Assembly (NCBI GenBank): GCA_028711355.1 | Contig: JAQTSL010000110.1 | Location: 1-10,375, forward strand | Length of the DNA: 10,375 bases | DNA from: Rhodoferax sp. | GTDB lineage: Bacteria > Pseudomonadota > Gammaproteobacteria > Burkholderiales > Burkholderiaceae_C | Reading direction: 5' to 3' | In this document: positions 1-7,211 of the stretch, in pieces | Position numbering within the stretch: position 1 is the first letter of the stretch | How the letters are laid out: the number at the start of each line of letters is the position of its first letter | Translations under genes and position numbers: made by a program | The notes under the pieces: model-generated | Told to the model about the DNA's origin: nothing | The model's input: the letters and a program-made list of their open reading frames with translations, nothing else | Database searches by the model: none

Positions 1-1251
1 TGGGCGGGCTCCATGCCGTGCCGCATCGGCCCTGATGCGGACATTGCCATCGCAAACTACGGTTTATCCAACGCCGCGCGCTTCAAAGAGGTCTATCGGC
101 TCGGTTTGGGCCTGCGCTACGGCCGCGCCATGCAGACCATTGCCGGCGCACACTACAACTGGTCGCTGCCCGATGCGTTCTGGCCGCAGTTGCGCGACTG
201 TTGCGGCGGTGCCGGCGACATGCAGGACTTCATCAACCGGCGCTACTTCGGGCTGATCCGCAACTTTTTGCGCTTTGGCTGGCTGGTGCCGTACCTGTTT
301 GGTGCGTCGCCCGCGCTGTGCCGCTCTTTTTTGCAAGGCCACCCCAGCGATCTGACCGAACTGGCCCCGGGCACGCTGCACGGGCCTTACGCCACCAGCC
401 TGCGCATGAGCGACCTGGGCTACCAGAACCACGCACAGGACAAACTGGGCATCGGCTTCAATTCGCTGGCCGACTACACCGCCGCACTGGAAGCCGCCAT
501 CCGCACGCCCGACCCGTATTACACCGAACTGGGCGTGCGCACGGGCGACCACTGGCAACAGCTCAGCGACAGCATCCTGCAACTGGAGGCCGAGTTTTAC
601 GCCCCGATGCGTCCCAAACGCGTCTCTAACCTGCGCCCGGCCAAGGCGCTGGCTACTCTGGGCGTGCAGTATCTTGAGATGCGCCTGTTTGACCTGAACC
701 CGTTCATCGACATCGGCATTGCGCCCGAGCAAAGCCTGTTTGCCGACGTGCTGATGCTGATGTGCCTGTTTCGCGACAGCCCGCCGATCAGCGCGCGCGA
801 GCAAGGTGAAAACGACGAAAACAAGCGCCGCGTCGTCAACCGCGGCCGCCAGCCAGGGCTGCAACTGCTGGTACACAACCGCGAGCAACCGCTGCGCGCG
901 CTGGCGCACGAATTGTTCGACGACATGGCGCCATTTGCCGAGATGCTCGACGCGGCCTACAGCGGCCAGCGCTACAGCCAAGCGCTACAAGCACTGCGCC
1001 AGCGCATCGACCAGCCCGAGCTGACGCCCTCAGCCCAGGTGATCGAAGCAGTCAAGCAGCATGGTGGCTATTTCGATTTTGCCTTTGCCATGTCGCAGCA
1101 GCACACCCAGAGCCTGCAAGCCGCCGCACTACCCGATGACACGTTTGCGCGCTTTCGAACCGCGGTGCAGCAATCGCTGCAAACGCAAGCCCAACTGGAC
1201 GCCCAGCCGCAACAACCGTTTGAGGACTTTGTCGCGGCGTATTACGCATGA
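1..1251 (+). CDS. gshA: Glutamate--cysteine ligase, 5'-truncated by window
   Basis: Catalyses the ATP-dependent joining of glutamate and cysteine, the first and rate-limiting step of cytosolic glutathione synthesis. The frame is open from base 1 (416 codons visible). It aligns from memory with E. coli GshA (518 aa) from about residue 100 onward, so roughly the first 100 residues, including the N-terminal metal/ATP-binding glutamates, lie upstream. Visible landmarks are SMPC, YGLSNAARFK, GAHYNWSLP (conserved metal-site His at 151-153), FGWLVPYLFGASPA, PYATSLRMSDLGY, YAPMRPKR and YLEMRLFDLNPF (conserved Glu at 676-678 and Arg at 682-684). This is the enteric-type family (Pfam Glu_cys_ligase), not the plant/alphaproteobacterial type. 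Its TGA overlaps the ATG of rep (ATGA), implying translational coupling. The ATG at 13 is internal (SMPC motif), not the start. Confidence 0.95.
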   Translation, partial: WAGSMPCRIGPDADIAIANYGLSNAARFKEVYRLGLGLRYGRAMQTIAGAHYNWSLPDAFWPQLRDCCGGAGDMQDFINRRYFGLIRNFLRFGWLVPYLFGASPALCRSFLQGHPSDLTELAPGTLHGPYATSLRMSDLGYQNHAQDKLGIGFNSLADYTAALEAAIRTPDPYYTELGVRTGDHWQQLSDSILQLEAEFYAPMRPKRVSNLRPAKALATLGVQYLEMRLFDLNPFIDIGIAPEQSLFADVLMLMCLFRDSPPISAREQGENDENKRRVVNRGRQPGLQLLVHNREQPLRALAHELFDDMAPFAEMLDAAYSGQRYSQALQALRQRIDQPELTPSAQVIEAVKQHGGYFDFAFAMSQQHTQSLQAAALPDDTFARFRTAVQQSLQTQAQLDAQPQQPFEDFVAAYYA

Positions 1252-3407
1252 CGCGCTCTGCCACCACCGGCCTCAACCTGGCCCAACAAGAAGCGGTCAA
1301 CTACCTGCACGGCCCGTGTTTGGTGCTGGCCGGAGCGGGTTCGGGCAAAACGCGCGTCATCACGCACAAGATCGCGCGCCTGATCCAGTCTGGCGTGCCC
1401 GCCAAACGCATTTTTGCCATCACCTTCACCAACAAGGCCGCCGCCGAGATGCGAGAACGCGCCCGTTCGCTGATCGGCAAAGCGGCCAAAGAAGCGGTAA
1501 TCTGCACCTTTCACGCGCTGGGGGTGCGCCTGCTGCGCGAAGACGGCGCCGCGCTGGGTCTGAAGCCGAACTTTTCAATTTTGGACAGCGACGATGTCAC
1601 CAGCATCCTGAAAGACGCCGGTGGCAGCGTTGATGCCGCCACCGCGCGCGGTTGGCAATGGACCATCAGCCGGTGGAAAAATCAGGGCCTGAACGCCGAG
1701 CGCGCGCAGGACGCCGCCAGCAATGATTCAGAGCGCATCATTGCCCGCGTGATGACGCACTATGAGCAACGGTTAACCGCTTTTCAGGCCGTTGACTTTG
1801 ACGACCTGATCGGCCTGCCACTTAAACTGCTACAACATCACGAGCACGTTGCACAGAAGTGGCAAGCGCTGGCGGGTCATTTTCTGGTGGATGAATACCA
1901 GGACACCAACGCCACGCAATACGAGCTGCTGAAACTGCTGGTGGGTGGCACCGGCCCGGCCCAAGCGCGCTTTACCGCTGTCGGCGACGACGACCAGTCG
2001 ATCTACGGCTGGCGCGGCGCCACGCTGGACAACCTGAAAAAGCTGCCGATCGACTTCCCCGCACTCAAAGTCATCAAGCTCGAGCAAAACTATCGCTCCA
2101 CCAGTGCCATCCTGCGCGCCGCCAACAACGTGATCGGCCCCAACCCGAAGCTGTTCCCGAAAAACCTCTGGAGCGACCTGGGCGAAGGCGAACCGGTGCG
2201 GGTGGCCGATGCCGATACCGAAGAACACGAGGCCGAACGCACCGTGGCGCGCATCCAGAGCCTGCGCGCCAGCGGCCTGGCCCAGCCCGGGCCGCAGTTC
2301 AAGGAATTCAGGGATTTCGCCGTGCTGTACCGCGCCAACCACCAGGCCAAGCCGTTTGAAAAGGCGCTGCGCAAGGCGCAAATTCCGTACAAAGTGTCAG
2401 GCGGCACCAGTTTTTTTGACCGGGCTGAGGTCAAAGACCTGTGCGCCTGGTTTCGGCTATGGATCAACAACAACGACGACCCGGCGTTTCTGCGCGCCGT
2501 GACCACGCCCAAACGCGGCATTGGCCACCAGACGCTGGCGCACCTGGGCGACTTTGCCAACAAATACAAAGTCAGCATGTTTGAAGCGCTGTTTTCCGGC
2601 AGCCTGGGCGCGGTGATCTCGGGCAAGGCGCTGGGCAGCCTGCACGAATTTGGCCGCGAGGTCAACGACCTGGAATTCCGCGCCCGCCACACGCTGGGCG
2701 CGCAAGCGGCAAAAACCTTTCTGCTGGACTGGCTCAAAGACATCGGCTACGAGAAATATTTGTACGACGGCGAAGACAGTGAGCAAGTGGCCGCCGCACG
2801 CTGGAGCAACGTGATCGACTTCTGTGAGTGGATGAGCGCGCGCTGTGGTGGCCAGGTGGAAGACGCCACCGGTCTGAATGCCACCGGTGAAGTCAAGTCG
2901 CTGCTGGAAGTGGCGCAAACCATAGCGCTAATTTCCACCATCTCGCAGCAAGAAAAAGACCAGAATGTAGTCACACTCTCAACCCTGCACGCCGCCAAGG
3001 GGCTGGAATGGCCGCACGTGATGCTGGTCGGCGTGACCGAAGGGATGTTGCCGTTCAAGCTGCGCGACAACCCGGATGCCGATGCTGGCAAGGAATCCGT
3101 TGCCCAGCGTGCCCAAGCGCAAGAAGCCGCCAGCGAAACGCTCACCAATCACCTGCAAGAAGAGCGCCGCCTGATGTACGTTGGCATCACCCGCGCGCAA
3201 CGCAGCCTGGCGGTGAGCTGGACGCGCAAGCGCAAAAAGGGGCGCGAGCTGGTCGCCGCACAGCCCAGCCGATTCATTGCCGAAATGGGGCTCGACCAGG
3301 CCACGGTGCAACAAGACCCGCGCGAAAAATTGCGCGCCTTGCGCGCCGAGTTCGCACAAAAAGCGGCCGACAGCGCCACCCGGGCGGCACGCCAAACAGG
3401 CTTTTAA
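1248..3407 (+). CDS. rep: ATP-dependent DNA helicase, Rep/UvrD superfamily 1
   Basis: A 3'-5' superfamily 1A DNA helicase that would act at replication forks, clearing protein roadblocks and aiding restart. Seen in the 719-aa product: Walker A AGAGSGKT (28-35), FTNKAA motif Ia, DEYQD motif II (D215/E216), VGDDDQSIYGWRGA motif III (245-258), LEQNYRS motif IV (from 278), TLHAAKGLEW motif V (H581) and EERRLMYVGITRAQ motif VI (from 638). Sequence similarity runs throughout to E. coli Rep (673 aa), closer than to UvrD/PcrA; for example KVIKLEQNYRS and PYKVSGGTSFF. The extra length is mainly an Ala/Gln/Glu-rich insert of about 20 residues just before motif VI and a short basic C-terminal tail. There is no UvrD/PcrA-like Tudor tail. 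The ATG at 1248 overlaps the gshA stop. UvrD2-type naming remains possible. Confidence 0.93.
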   Translation: MTRSATTGLNLAQQEAVNYLHGPCLVLAGAGSGKTRVITHKIARLIQSGVPAKRIFAITFTNKAAAEMRERARSLIGKAAKEAVICTFHALGVRLLREDGAALGLKPNFSILDSDDVTSILKDAGGSVDAATARGWQWTISRWKNQGLNAERAQDAASNDSERIIARVMTHYEQRLTAFQAVDFDDLIGLPLKLLQHHEHVAQKWQALAGHFLVDEYQDTNATQYELLKLLVGGTGPAQARFTAVGDDDQSIYGWRGATLDNLKKLPIDFPALKVIKLEQNYRSTSAILRAANNVIGPNPKLFPKNLWSDLGEGEPVRVADADTEEHEAERTVARIQSLRASGLAQPGPQFKEFRDFAVLYRANHQAKPFEKALRKAQIPYKVSGGTSFFDRAEVKDLCAWFRLWINNNDDPAFLRAVTTPKRGIGHQTLAHLGDFANKYKVSMFEALFSGSLGAVISGKALGSLHEFGREVNDLEFRARHTLGAQAAKTFLLDWLKDIGYEKYLYDGEDSEQVAAARWSNVIDFCEWMSARCGGQVEDATGLNATGEVKSLLEVAQTIALISTISQQEKDQNVVTLSTLHAAKGLEWPHVMLVGVTEGMLPFKLRDNPDADAGKESVAQRAQAQEAASETLTNHLQEERRLMYVGITRAQRSLAVSWTRKRKKGRELVAAQPSRFIAEMGLDQATVQQDPREKLRALRAEFAQKAADSATRAARQTGF

Positions 3408-3417
3408 CAGGTGTTCC

Positions 3418-4548
3418 ATGCACTCCTTGGTTGCCTTATTTACTTTATTTTTAATAGCTATCTACGCTTTAACTGCAAGCGCTAACGACCAAAATGTTGG
3501 TCAAGCAACGGCAACGCCGAACGACTGGCAGGCCTGCCGCGCCCTGGCCAGCGACGCCGCAGCGCGCCTGCGCTGCTTTGACGCCTGGGCCGCGCAACAA
3601 CGCGCCAATGACTCTGCCAACAAGCCCAGCACCGAACCGGTTGTCCCGCTGGTCATCACCATCACGCCACCCGACCTGCACAACTGCAAAGACACGCAGT
3701 ATTCCGAGCTGTCGCGCTATTGGGAGCTCGAAGTCGGCAGTGACTGCGGCGCCTTTGGCATCCGTGGCTACCGCCCCATCAGCCTGAGCTGGCTCGGCTC
3801 CGATAGCGTCAATACCCAGCCCACGTCGCCGGCACCACTGAATAACGCCATTCAGTTAATACCCTACCGGACTGATGAATTGCGCGTTGGCCTGTCGGTG
3901 CGCACCAAGATCGCTCAGGGACTGCTGACGCAAGCCGAACCGCTCAGGCGCGATTCGCTCTGGTTCGCCTACAGCCAGCAGTCCAACTGGCAGCTCTTCA
4001 GCGGCGACTTGTCGCGGCCATTTCGCACCACCGACCATGAGCCCGAGCTGATCTACATCTACCCGCTGGATGCGGCGCTGCCGTGGGGCTGGCGGCTGCG
4101 CTACGCCGGCATCAGCCTGAACCACCAGTCCAACGGTCAGCCGCTGCCGTATTCCCGCAGTTGGAACCGCACTATTTTGATGGCCGGCGCTGAGCGTGGG
4201 CACGACTTTTATGTTCAAGCCAAGCTCTGGCAGCGTCTGCCAGAGCCGCTGGGCGACGACGACAACCCCGATATCTCAGACCGCGTCGGCCGCGGCGAAC
4301 TAGCGGGCTTCTGGAGCATCAACGCCAACAACACCTGGGGTCTGACGCTGCGACACGCGCTCAGCGCTAACGCAAACGGCTCGGTCAGGCTGGAATGGTT
4401 GCGCAAGCTGGGTGACAGCGGCGTGCCGGGCAACCGCAGCGGCCTGCGCTTTCACACCCAGTTGTTCAGCGGCTACGGCGACAGTCTGATCGACTACAAC
4501 CGCCGCCGCATGGTGCTCAGCCTGGGCTTGAGCCTGGTGGACTGGTAA
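3418..4548 (+). CDS. pldA: Outer-membrane phospholipase A (OMPLA)
   Basis: Calcium-dependent outer-membrane beta-barrel phospholipase that hydrolyses phospholipids misplaced in the outer leaflet. The ATG at 3418 is chosen because it gives a signal peptide (hydrophobic residues 4-18, ASA|ND cleavage near 22/23); the ATG at 3277 would run 131 bp into rep. The product is 376 aa, longer than E. coli PldA (289 aa) because of an N-terminal extension with a C40...RLRCFD (C53) motif. The catalytic triad is intact: NHQSNG (H236, S238) and SRSWNR (N250), with the same 14-residue His-Asn spacing as E. coli H142/N156. DDNPDI (281-286) and SGYGDSLIDYN near the end are also conserved. The terminal Trp fits an outer-membrane insertion signal. 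It lies 10 bp after rep and is probably co-transcribed. The AT-rich signal-peptide region is part of a repeat (see 3450-3497). Confidence 0.94.
   Translation: MHSLVALFTLFLIAIYALTASANDQNVGQATATPNDWQACRALASDAAARLRCFDAWAAQQRANDSANKPSTEPVVPLVITITPPDLHNCKDTQYSELSRYWELEVGSDCGAFGIRGYRPISLSWLGSDSVNTQPTSPAPLNNAIQLIPYRTDELRVGLSVRTKIAQGLLTQAEPLRRDSLWFAYSQQSNWQLFSGDLSRPFRTTDHEPELIYIYPLDAALPWGWRLRYAGISLNHQSNGQPLPYSRSWNRTILMAGAERGHDFYVQAKLWQRLPEPLGDDDNPDISDRVGRGELAGFWSINANNTWGLTLRHALSANANGSVRLEWLRKLGDSGVPGNRSGLRFHTQLFSGYGDSLIDYNRRRMVLSLGLSLVDW
3450..3497. repeat. Degenerate interspersed repeat, copy A (pldA signal peptide)
   Basis: The core 3454-3495 aligns without gaps to the copy in thiL (7924-7965) at 24 of 42 bases by my hand count, and its 3' part also resembles the copy at pncC. 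Shared blocks are ATAGCT, a CGC, CTG, AAGCG and a CAA near the end. It contains a small inverted repeat CGCTT/AAGCG (3465-3469 and 3477-3481). It is translated as pldA residues 11-26, the second half of the signal peptide and its cleavage site. From memory, unverified, such AATAGCTGCTAGCGCTT-like repeats are scattered in Comamonadaceae genomes. Confidence 0.6.
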
Positions 4549-4648
4549 TTCCATTTCCAAAACATTTGTGCCTAGGCGCGAAGCCGCAGACAGTGCCAAC
4601 GCACGACCAGGCAAAGCAACAACGACACCGATGATTTGGAAATGGAAT
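4548..4648. repeat. Palindromic intergenic element with 18-bp terminal inverted repeats
   Basis: Starts on the last base of the pldA stop codon. The ends are a perfect 14-bp inverted repeat, ATTCCATTTCCAAA (4548-4561) and its complement (4635-4648), extended by one mismatch and three more pairs (CAT/ATG) to 17 of 18. Further inward, GTG/CAC pairs (4568-4570 with 4626-4628) and an apical GTGC-CAAC-GCAC hairpin (4593-4604) share nearly the same centre (~4598). No coding sequence is visible inside. It could be a dispersed MITE-like or REP-like repeat, an RNA hairpin protecting or ending the pldA transcript, or both. No terminator-like T tract follows it. It recalls an intergenic repeat family I remember from Comamonadaceae; that is unverified. 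Confidence 0.7.
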
Positions 4649-4666
4649 AACACGTTTGCCCGGCAT

Positions 4667-4695
4667 TTCACCGGGGTTTAGGTTCTGTAGATAAT
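4667..4695 (+). promoter_or_regulatory. Predicted sigma-70 promoter of apaG, near-leaderless
   Basis: TTCACC (4667-4672, 4 of 6 to the -35 consensus), a 17-bp spacer and GATAAT (4690-4695, 5 of 6 to the -10). A start site about 7 bases further lies near 4702, only a few bases before the apaG ATG at 4706. There is no Shine-Dalgarno sequence in between, which agrees with a leaderless or nearly leaderless message. Prediction only. Confidence 0.5.
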
Positions 4696-4705
4696 CATCG
4701 TCACC

Positions 4706-5107
4706 ATGGCACAACCACCGCTTTACCAATTTCAGGTTCAGGTCAGACCGCGCTACCTGGCGCAGCAGTCTGACCCCGAGCAAGACCTGTACTTTTTTGC
4801 CTATACCATCACCATCCGCAACACCGGGCGGGTCGCCGCACAACTGATCGCCCGTAGTTGGAACGTCAACGACGCCAACGGCCACACCGACAAGGTCAAG
4901 GGGCTGGGCGTGGTCGGCCATCAACCCTTGCTGCAACCCGGTGAGCAGTTTGAATACACCAGCAGCACCCGGCTGCGCACCCCTACCGGCACCATGCACG
5001 GCAGCTACTTTTGCATTACCGAAGACGGCGACCGCTTTGAGGTCGATGTGCCGATGTTCGTGCTCGACGCCTTAAGCGCCAGCGGCGGCGCACGGACCCG
5101 GCACTGA
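4706..5107 (+). CDS. apaG: ApaG domain protein
   Basis: 133-aa single-domain protein of the ApaG/DUF525 family (fibronectin-III-like fold). The family is often labelled a Co2+/Mg2+ efflux-associated protein from Salmonella CorD genetics, but its biochemical role is unsettled. Sequence signs are FAYTITIRNTGRVAAQLIAR, the SWNVNDANG block, VKGLGVVGHQPLLQPGE, F-Y-T-S, TPTGTMHGSY and the C-terminal FEVDVPMFVLD, matching E. coli ApaG (125 aa) almost end to end. The start is fixed: an in-frame TAG at 4688-4690 lies just upstream and 4706 is the first ATG. There is no Shine-Dalgarno sequence, and a promoter -10 sits ten bases upstream, so the message may be leaderless. It heads a run with the membrane-protein gene 13 bp downstream. 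The link to apaH known from enterics is absent here. Confidence 0.95.
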   Translation: MAQPPLYQFQVQVRPRYLAQQSDPEQDLYFFAYTITIRNTGRVAAQLIARSWNVNDANGHTDKVKGLGVVGHQPLLQPGEQFEYTSSTRLRTPTGTMHGSYFCITEDGDRFEVDVPMFVLDALSASGGARTRH

Positions 5108-5120
5108 CGACTGCTGACAG

Positions 5121-7211
5121 ATGGCAACCCGACCCGATCTGCCTGACCTGCTGGACCAGATTTCCGACCGCACGGACGCGGTGCAACGCCACCTCTGGCT
5201 GATCCGCAGCGTGGCCTGGATTCGCGGCGCTGCCGATTCAATACCCGCCGCCCACGCGCGCCTGACACTGCTGCTGGACGCCTTGCAGCAACGCCCCAAG
5301 GCGCGTGCGCAACTGCAACGCGGCTGGCTAGAGACGCTGCAAACGGTCGATGCCACCGCGTTGCTGGCCGACTACGGTTTTGCCTCGCGCAGCGCGTTTG
5401 TCAGCGAGCTGGCCGAACGCTTTCGCCTGAAGCTGTTGCCCGGTACGCCTGAGACCTCGGACGCTGCCACCTTGTTTGCCCTGGTGTTCAGCCAGCCGTT
5501 TGACGCGCGCTGGATCGGCGCGCTCGACAGCGCCCTGTTGCAGCGTCTGGTTGACCTGCTGCACACCAGCGCCACGCCAGTGCAAAACGTGCATCAACCG
5601 CTGCCGACGCGTTGGCAGGCGTCGTTGATGGAGGCGGTGAACTTTTGCGCCAGCCAGATCCGCGCTACCGGTTTTTCACCTGAACTTCGCCTGCGCATGA
5701 GCGCCTGCGCGCGTGAGGGCGGGCCGTTTCATGCGCTCGCCACGCAGCAAGAGGCGCTGGCCGACGCCTGGTTGCCAAGCCCACAACTGCCCAGTGCTGA
5801 CTGCCAGCGCGCGCTGCGCCACTTTCAAAACCAGCTTGACGACTGCCGCCAGGCCGCCGCGTCGGTCTATCCCCACCTGGAGGCCTACGGCATATCGGTC
5901 AACCTGGTGTTTCAGTTGCGCCAATTGCACCAGCGCGTGCTGCGCATCCGCGCCTTGCTGGACTGCCTGTTTTCCAGCACGCCGCACCAACACACCGCGC
6001 AACTGATGGCGCACCTGATCACCGTGGGCCAACAGCGCCTGAGCATCCGGGCGCTGATTTCGGCCAACTCTTCCATGCTGGCGGCCAAGGTGGCCGAACG
6101 CAGCGCTGAAACCGGCGAGCACTACATCACCCGCACCGGCGCCGAATACCGCCAGATGTTGCGCGACGCCGCCGGGGGGGGTGCCGTGATGTCGATCACC
6201 ACCTTGATCAAGTTTGCCGTGCTGTCGGCGGGACTGTCGGCGTTCTGGGGTGGCTTTTTTGCCGGCCTGAATTACGCCCTGAGCTTTGTGCTGATCCAGT
6301 TGCTGCACTGGACGGTAGCCACCAAGCAACCCGCCATGACGGCACCGGCGATGGCGGCCAAGCTCAAGGACCTGAGCCAGCCTGACGCAATCGAGCGTTT
6401 TGTCGATGAGGTGGCGCACCTGGTGCGCTCGCAGGTGGCTGCCATTGTGGGCAATCTGGCCCTGGTGGCGCCGCTGGTGGTGCTGATCAGCGCTGCGCTT
6501 TGGGCGACCCTGGGTCGGCCGATGATCGATGTGGCTACGGCAGCGCACGTGCTGCACGACCTGACACTGCTGGGCCCGACCGCCCTGTTTGCCGCCGTCA
6601 CCGGCGTGCTGCTGTTTGCCAGCAGCATCATTGCCGGCTGGGTAGAGAACTGGTTTGTGCTGCACCGGCTGGACTCGGCGCTGCGCTACCACCCCGACAT
6701 CACAGATTTTTTGGGGCAGCCGCGCGCTGACCGCTGGGCCAGCTTTATGCGCCGCAACATCTCGGGGCTGGCGGCCAATATTTCGCTCGGCCTGCTGCTG
6801 GGCCTGGTGCCAGCGTTTGCCGCCTTCTTTGGCCTGGGGCTGGAGGTGCGCCACGTGACACTGTCCACCGGTCAACTGGCCGCAGCGGTGGCAAGTCTCG
6901 GGCTGGACATTTTTTTTCTGGGCGCGTTCTGGTGGTGTCTGGCCGGTATCGCTGCGACCGGTCTGCTCAACGTGGGGGTCAGTTTTTACTTTGCCTTCCA
7001 GTTGGCGCTGCGGGCGCACAACGTGATGGGCGTGCAGCGCAGCAGCATTTACGCGGCGTTGCGCCAACGCTTGCGCAGCCGTCCGGGCAGTTTTTTCTGG
7101 CCCGCTGCCGAGCTGGCGCAACCCGCCGATGCGGCGCCGCCTGGCCTGGACGCGCAACGGGCACCAGACACCCCGGAGTCGGTGCCAGACAGCCAGTCGC
7201 CCCATGGGTGA
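5121..7211 (+). CDS. Multi-pass membrane protein of the 'site-specific recombinase' (COG4389/Gcr-like) family
   Basis: 696 aa. I recognise the family that databases call 'site-specific recombinase' (Pfam SpecificRecomb), common in Burkholderiales and Neisseriales; the true function is unclear. Residues 1-350 are soluble and alpha-helical with many Arg/Gln/Leu. From 352 on there are several hydrophobic segments: about 358-398 (two spans), 443-461, 485-507, 553-572 and 583-630 (two spans). Family-like signatures are ATKQPAM (400-406), GWVENWFVLHRLDSALRYHP (506-525) and LLNVGVSFYFAFQLALR (615-631). The tail (~655-696) is Pro/Ala-rich and hydrophilic. I see neither a serine-recombinase nor a tyrosine-recombinase (RHRY) catalytic pattern, so an inner-membrane role is more likely than recombination. 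The ATG at 5121 is 13 bp after apaG, and the stop overlaps the thiL start by 8 bp. It carries an 8-G tract at 6174-6181. Confidence 0.82.
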   Translation: MATRPDLPDLLDQISDRTDAVQRHLWLIRSVAWIRGAADSIPAAHARLTLLLDALQQRPKARAQLQRGWLETLQTVDATALLADYGFASRSAFVSELAERFRLKLLPGTPETSDAATLFALVFSQPFDARWIGALDSALLQRLVDLLHTSATPVQNVHQPLPTRWQASLMEAVNFCASQIRATGFSPELRLRMSACAREGGPFHALATQQEALADAWLPSPQLPSADCQRALRHFQNQLDDCRQAAASVYPHLEAYGISVNLVFQLRQLHQRVLRIRALLDCLFSSTPHQHTAQLMAHLITVGQQRLSIRALISANSSMLAAKVAERSAETGEHYITRTGAEYRQMLRDAAGGGAVMSITTLIKFAVLSAGLSAFWGGFFAGLNYALSFVLIQLLHWTVATKQPAMTAPAMAAKLKDLSQPDAIERFVDEVAHLVRSQVAAIVGNLALVAPLVVLISAALWATLGRPMIDVATAAHVLHDLTLLGPTALFAAVTGVLLFASSIIAGWVENWFVLHRLDSALRYHPDITDFLGQPRADRWASFMRRNISGLAANISLGLLLGLVPAFAAFFGLGLEVRHVTLSTGQLAAAVASLGLDIFFLGAFWWCLAGIAATGLLNVGVSFYFAFQLALRAHNVMGVQRSSIYAALRQRLRSRPGSFFWPAAELAQPADAAPPGLDAQRAPDTPESVPDSQSPHG
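6174..6181 (+). repeat. Homopolymeric tract of eight G
   Basis: Eight consecutive G in the coding strand of the membrane-protein gene (Gly codons 352-354), exactly where the soluble half meets the first membrane span. As read here the frame is intact. A slip of one base would truncate the protein before all membrane spans. Confidence 0.95.

Noticed and set aside
64..981. 305-codon minus-strand frame antisense to gshA
   Set aside because: Low-complexity Val/Gln/Ala-rich composition and complete overlap with conserved gshA motifs.
3277..3417. Earlier start for pldA
   Set aside because: It would overlap the conserved rep gene and bury the signal peptide; ATG 3418 gives a clean signal peptide.
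7129..7203. Earlier in-frame start for thiL
   Set aside because: The region codes for the upstream membrane protein, and the conserved ThiL N-terminus begins at 7204.
5676..7205. 509-codon open frame on the minus strand
   Set aside because: It is antisense to the well-supported membrane-protein gene, has a His/Gln/Arg-rich composition typical of GC-rich shadow frames, and shows no recognisable domain.
5121..7211. Mobile element or integrase locus suggested by the 'recombinase' family name
   Set aside because: No catalytic recombinase motif, attachment site, flanking repeats or cargo; neighbours are housekeeping genes.
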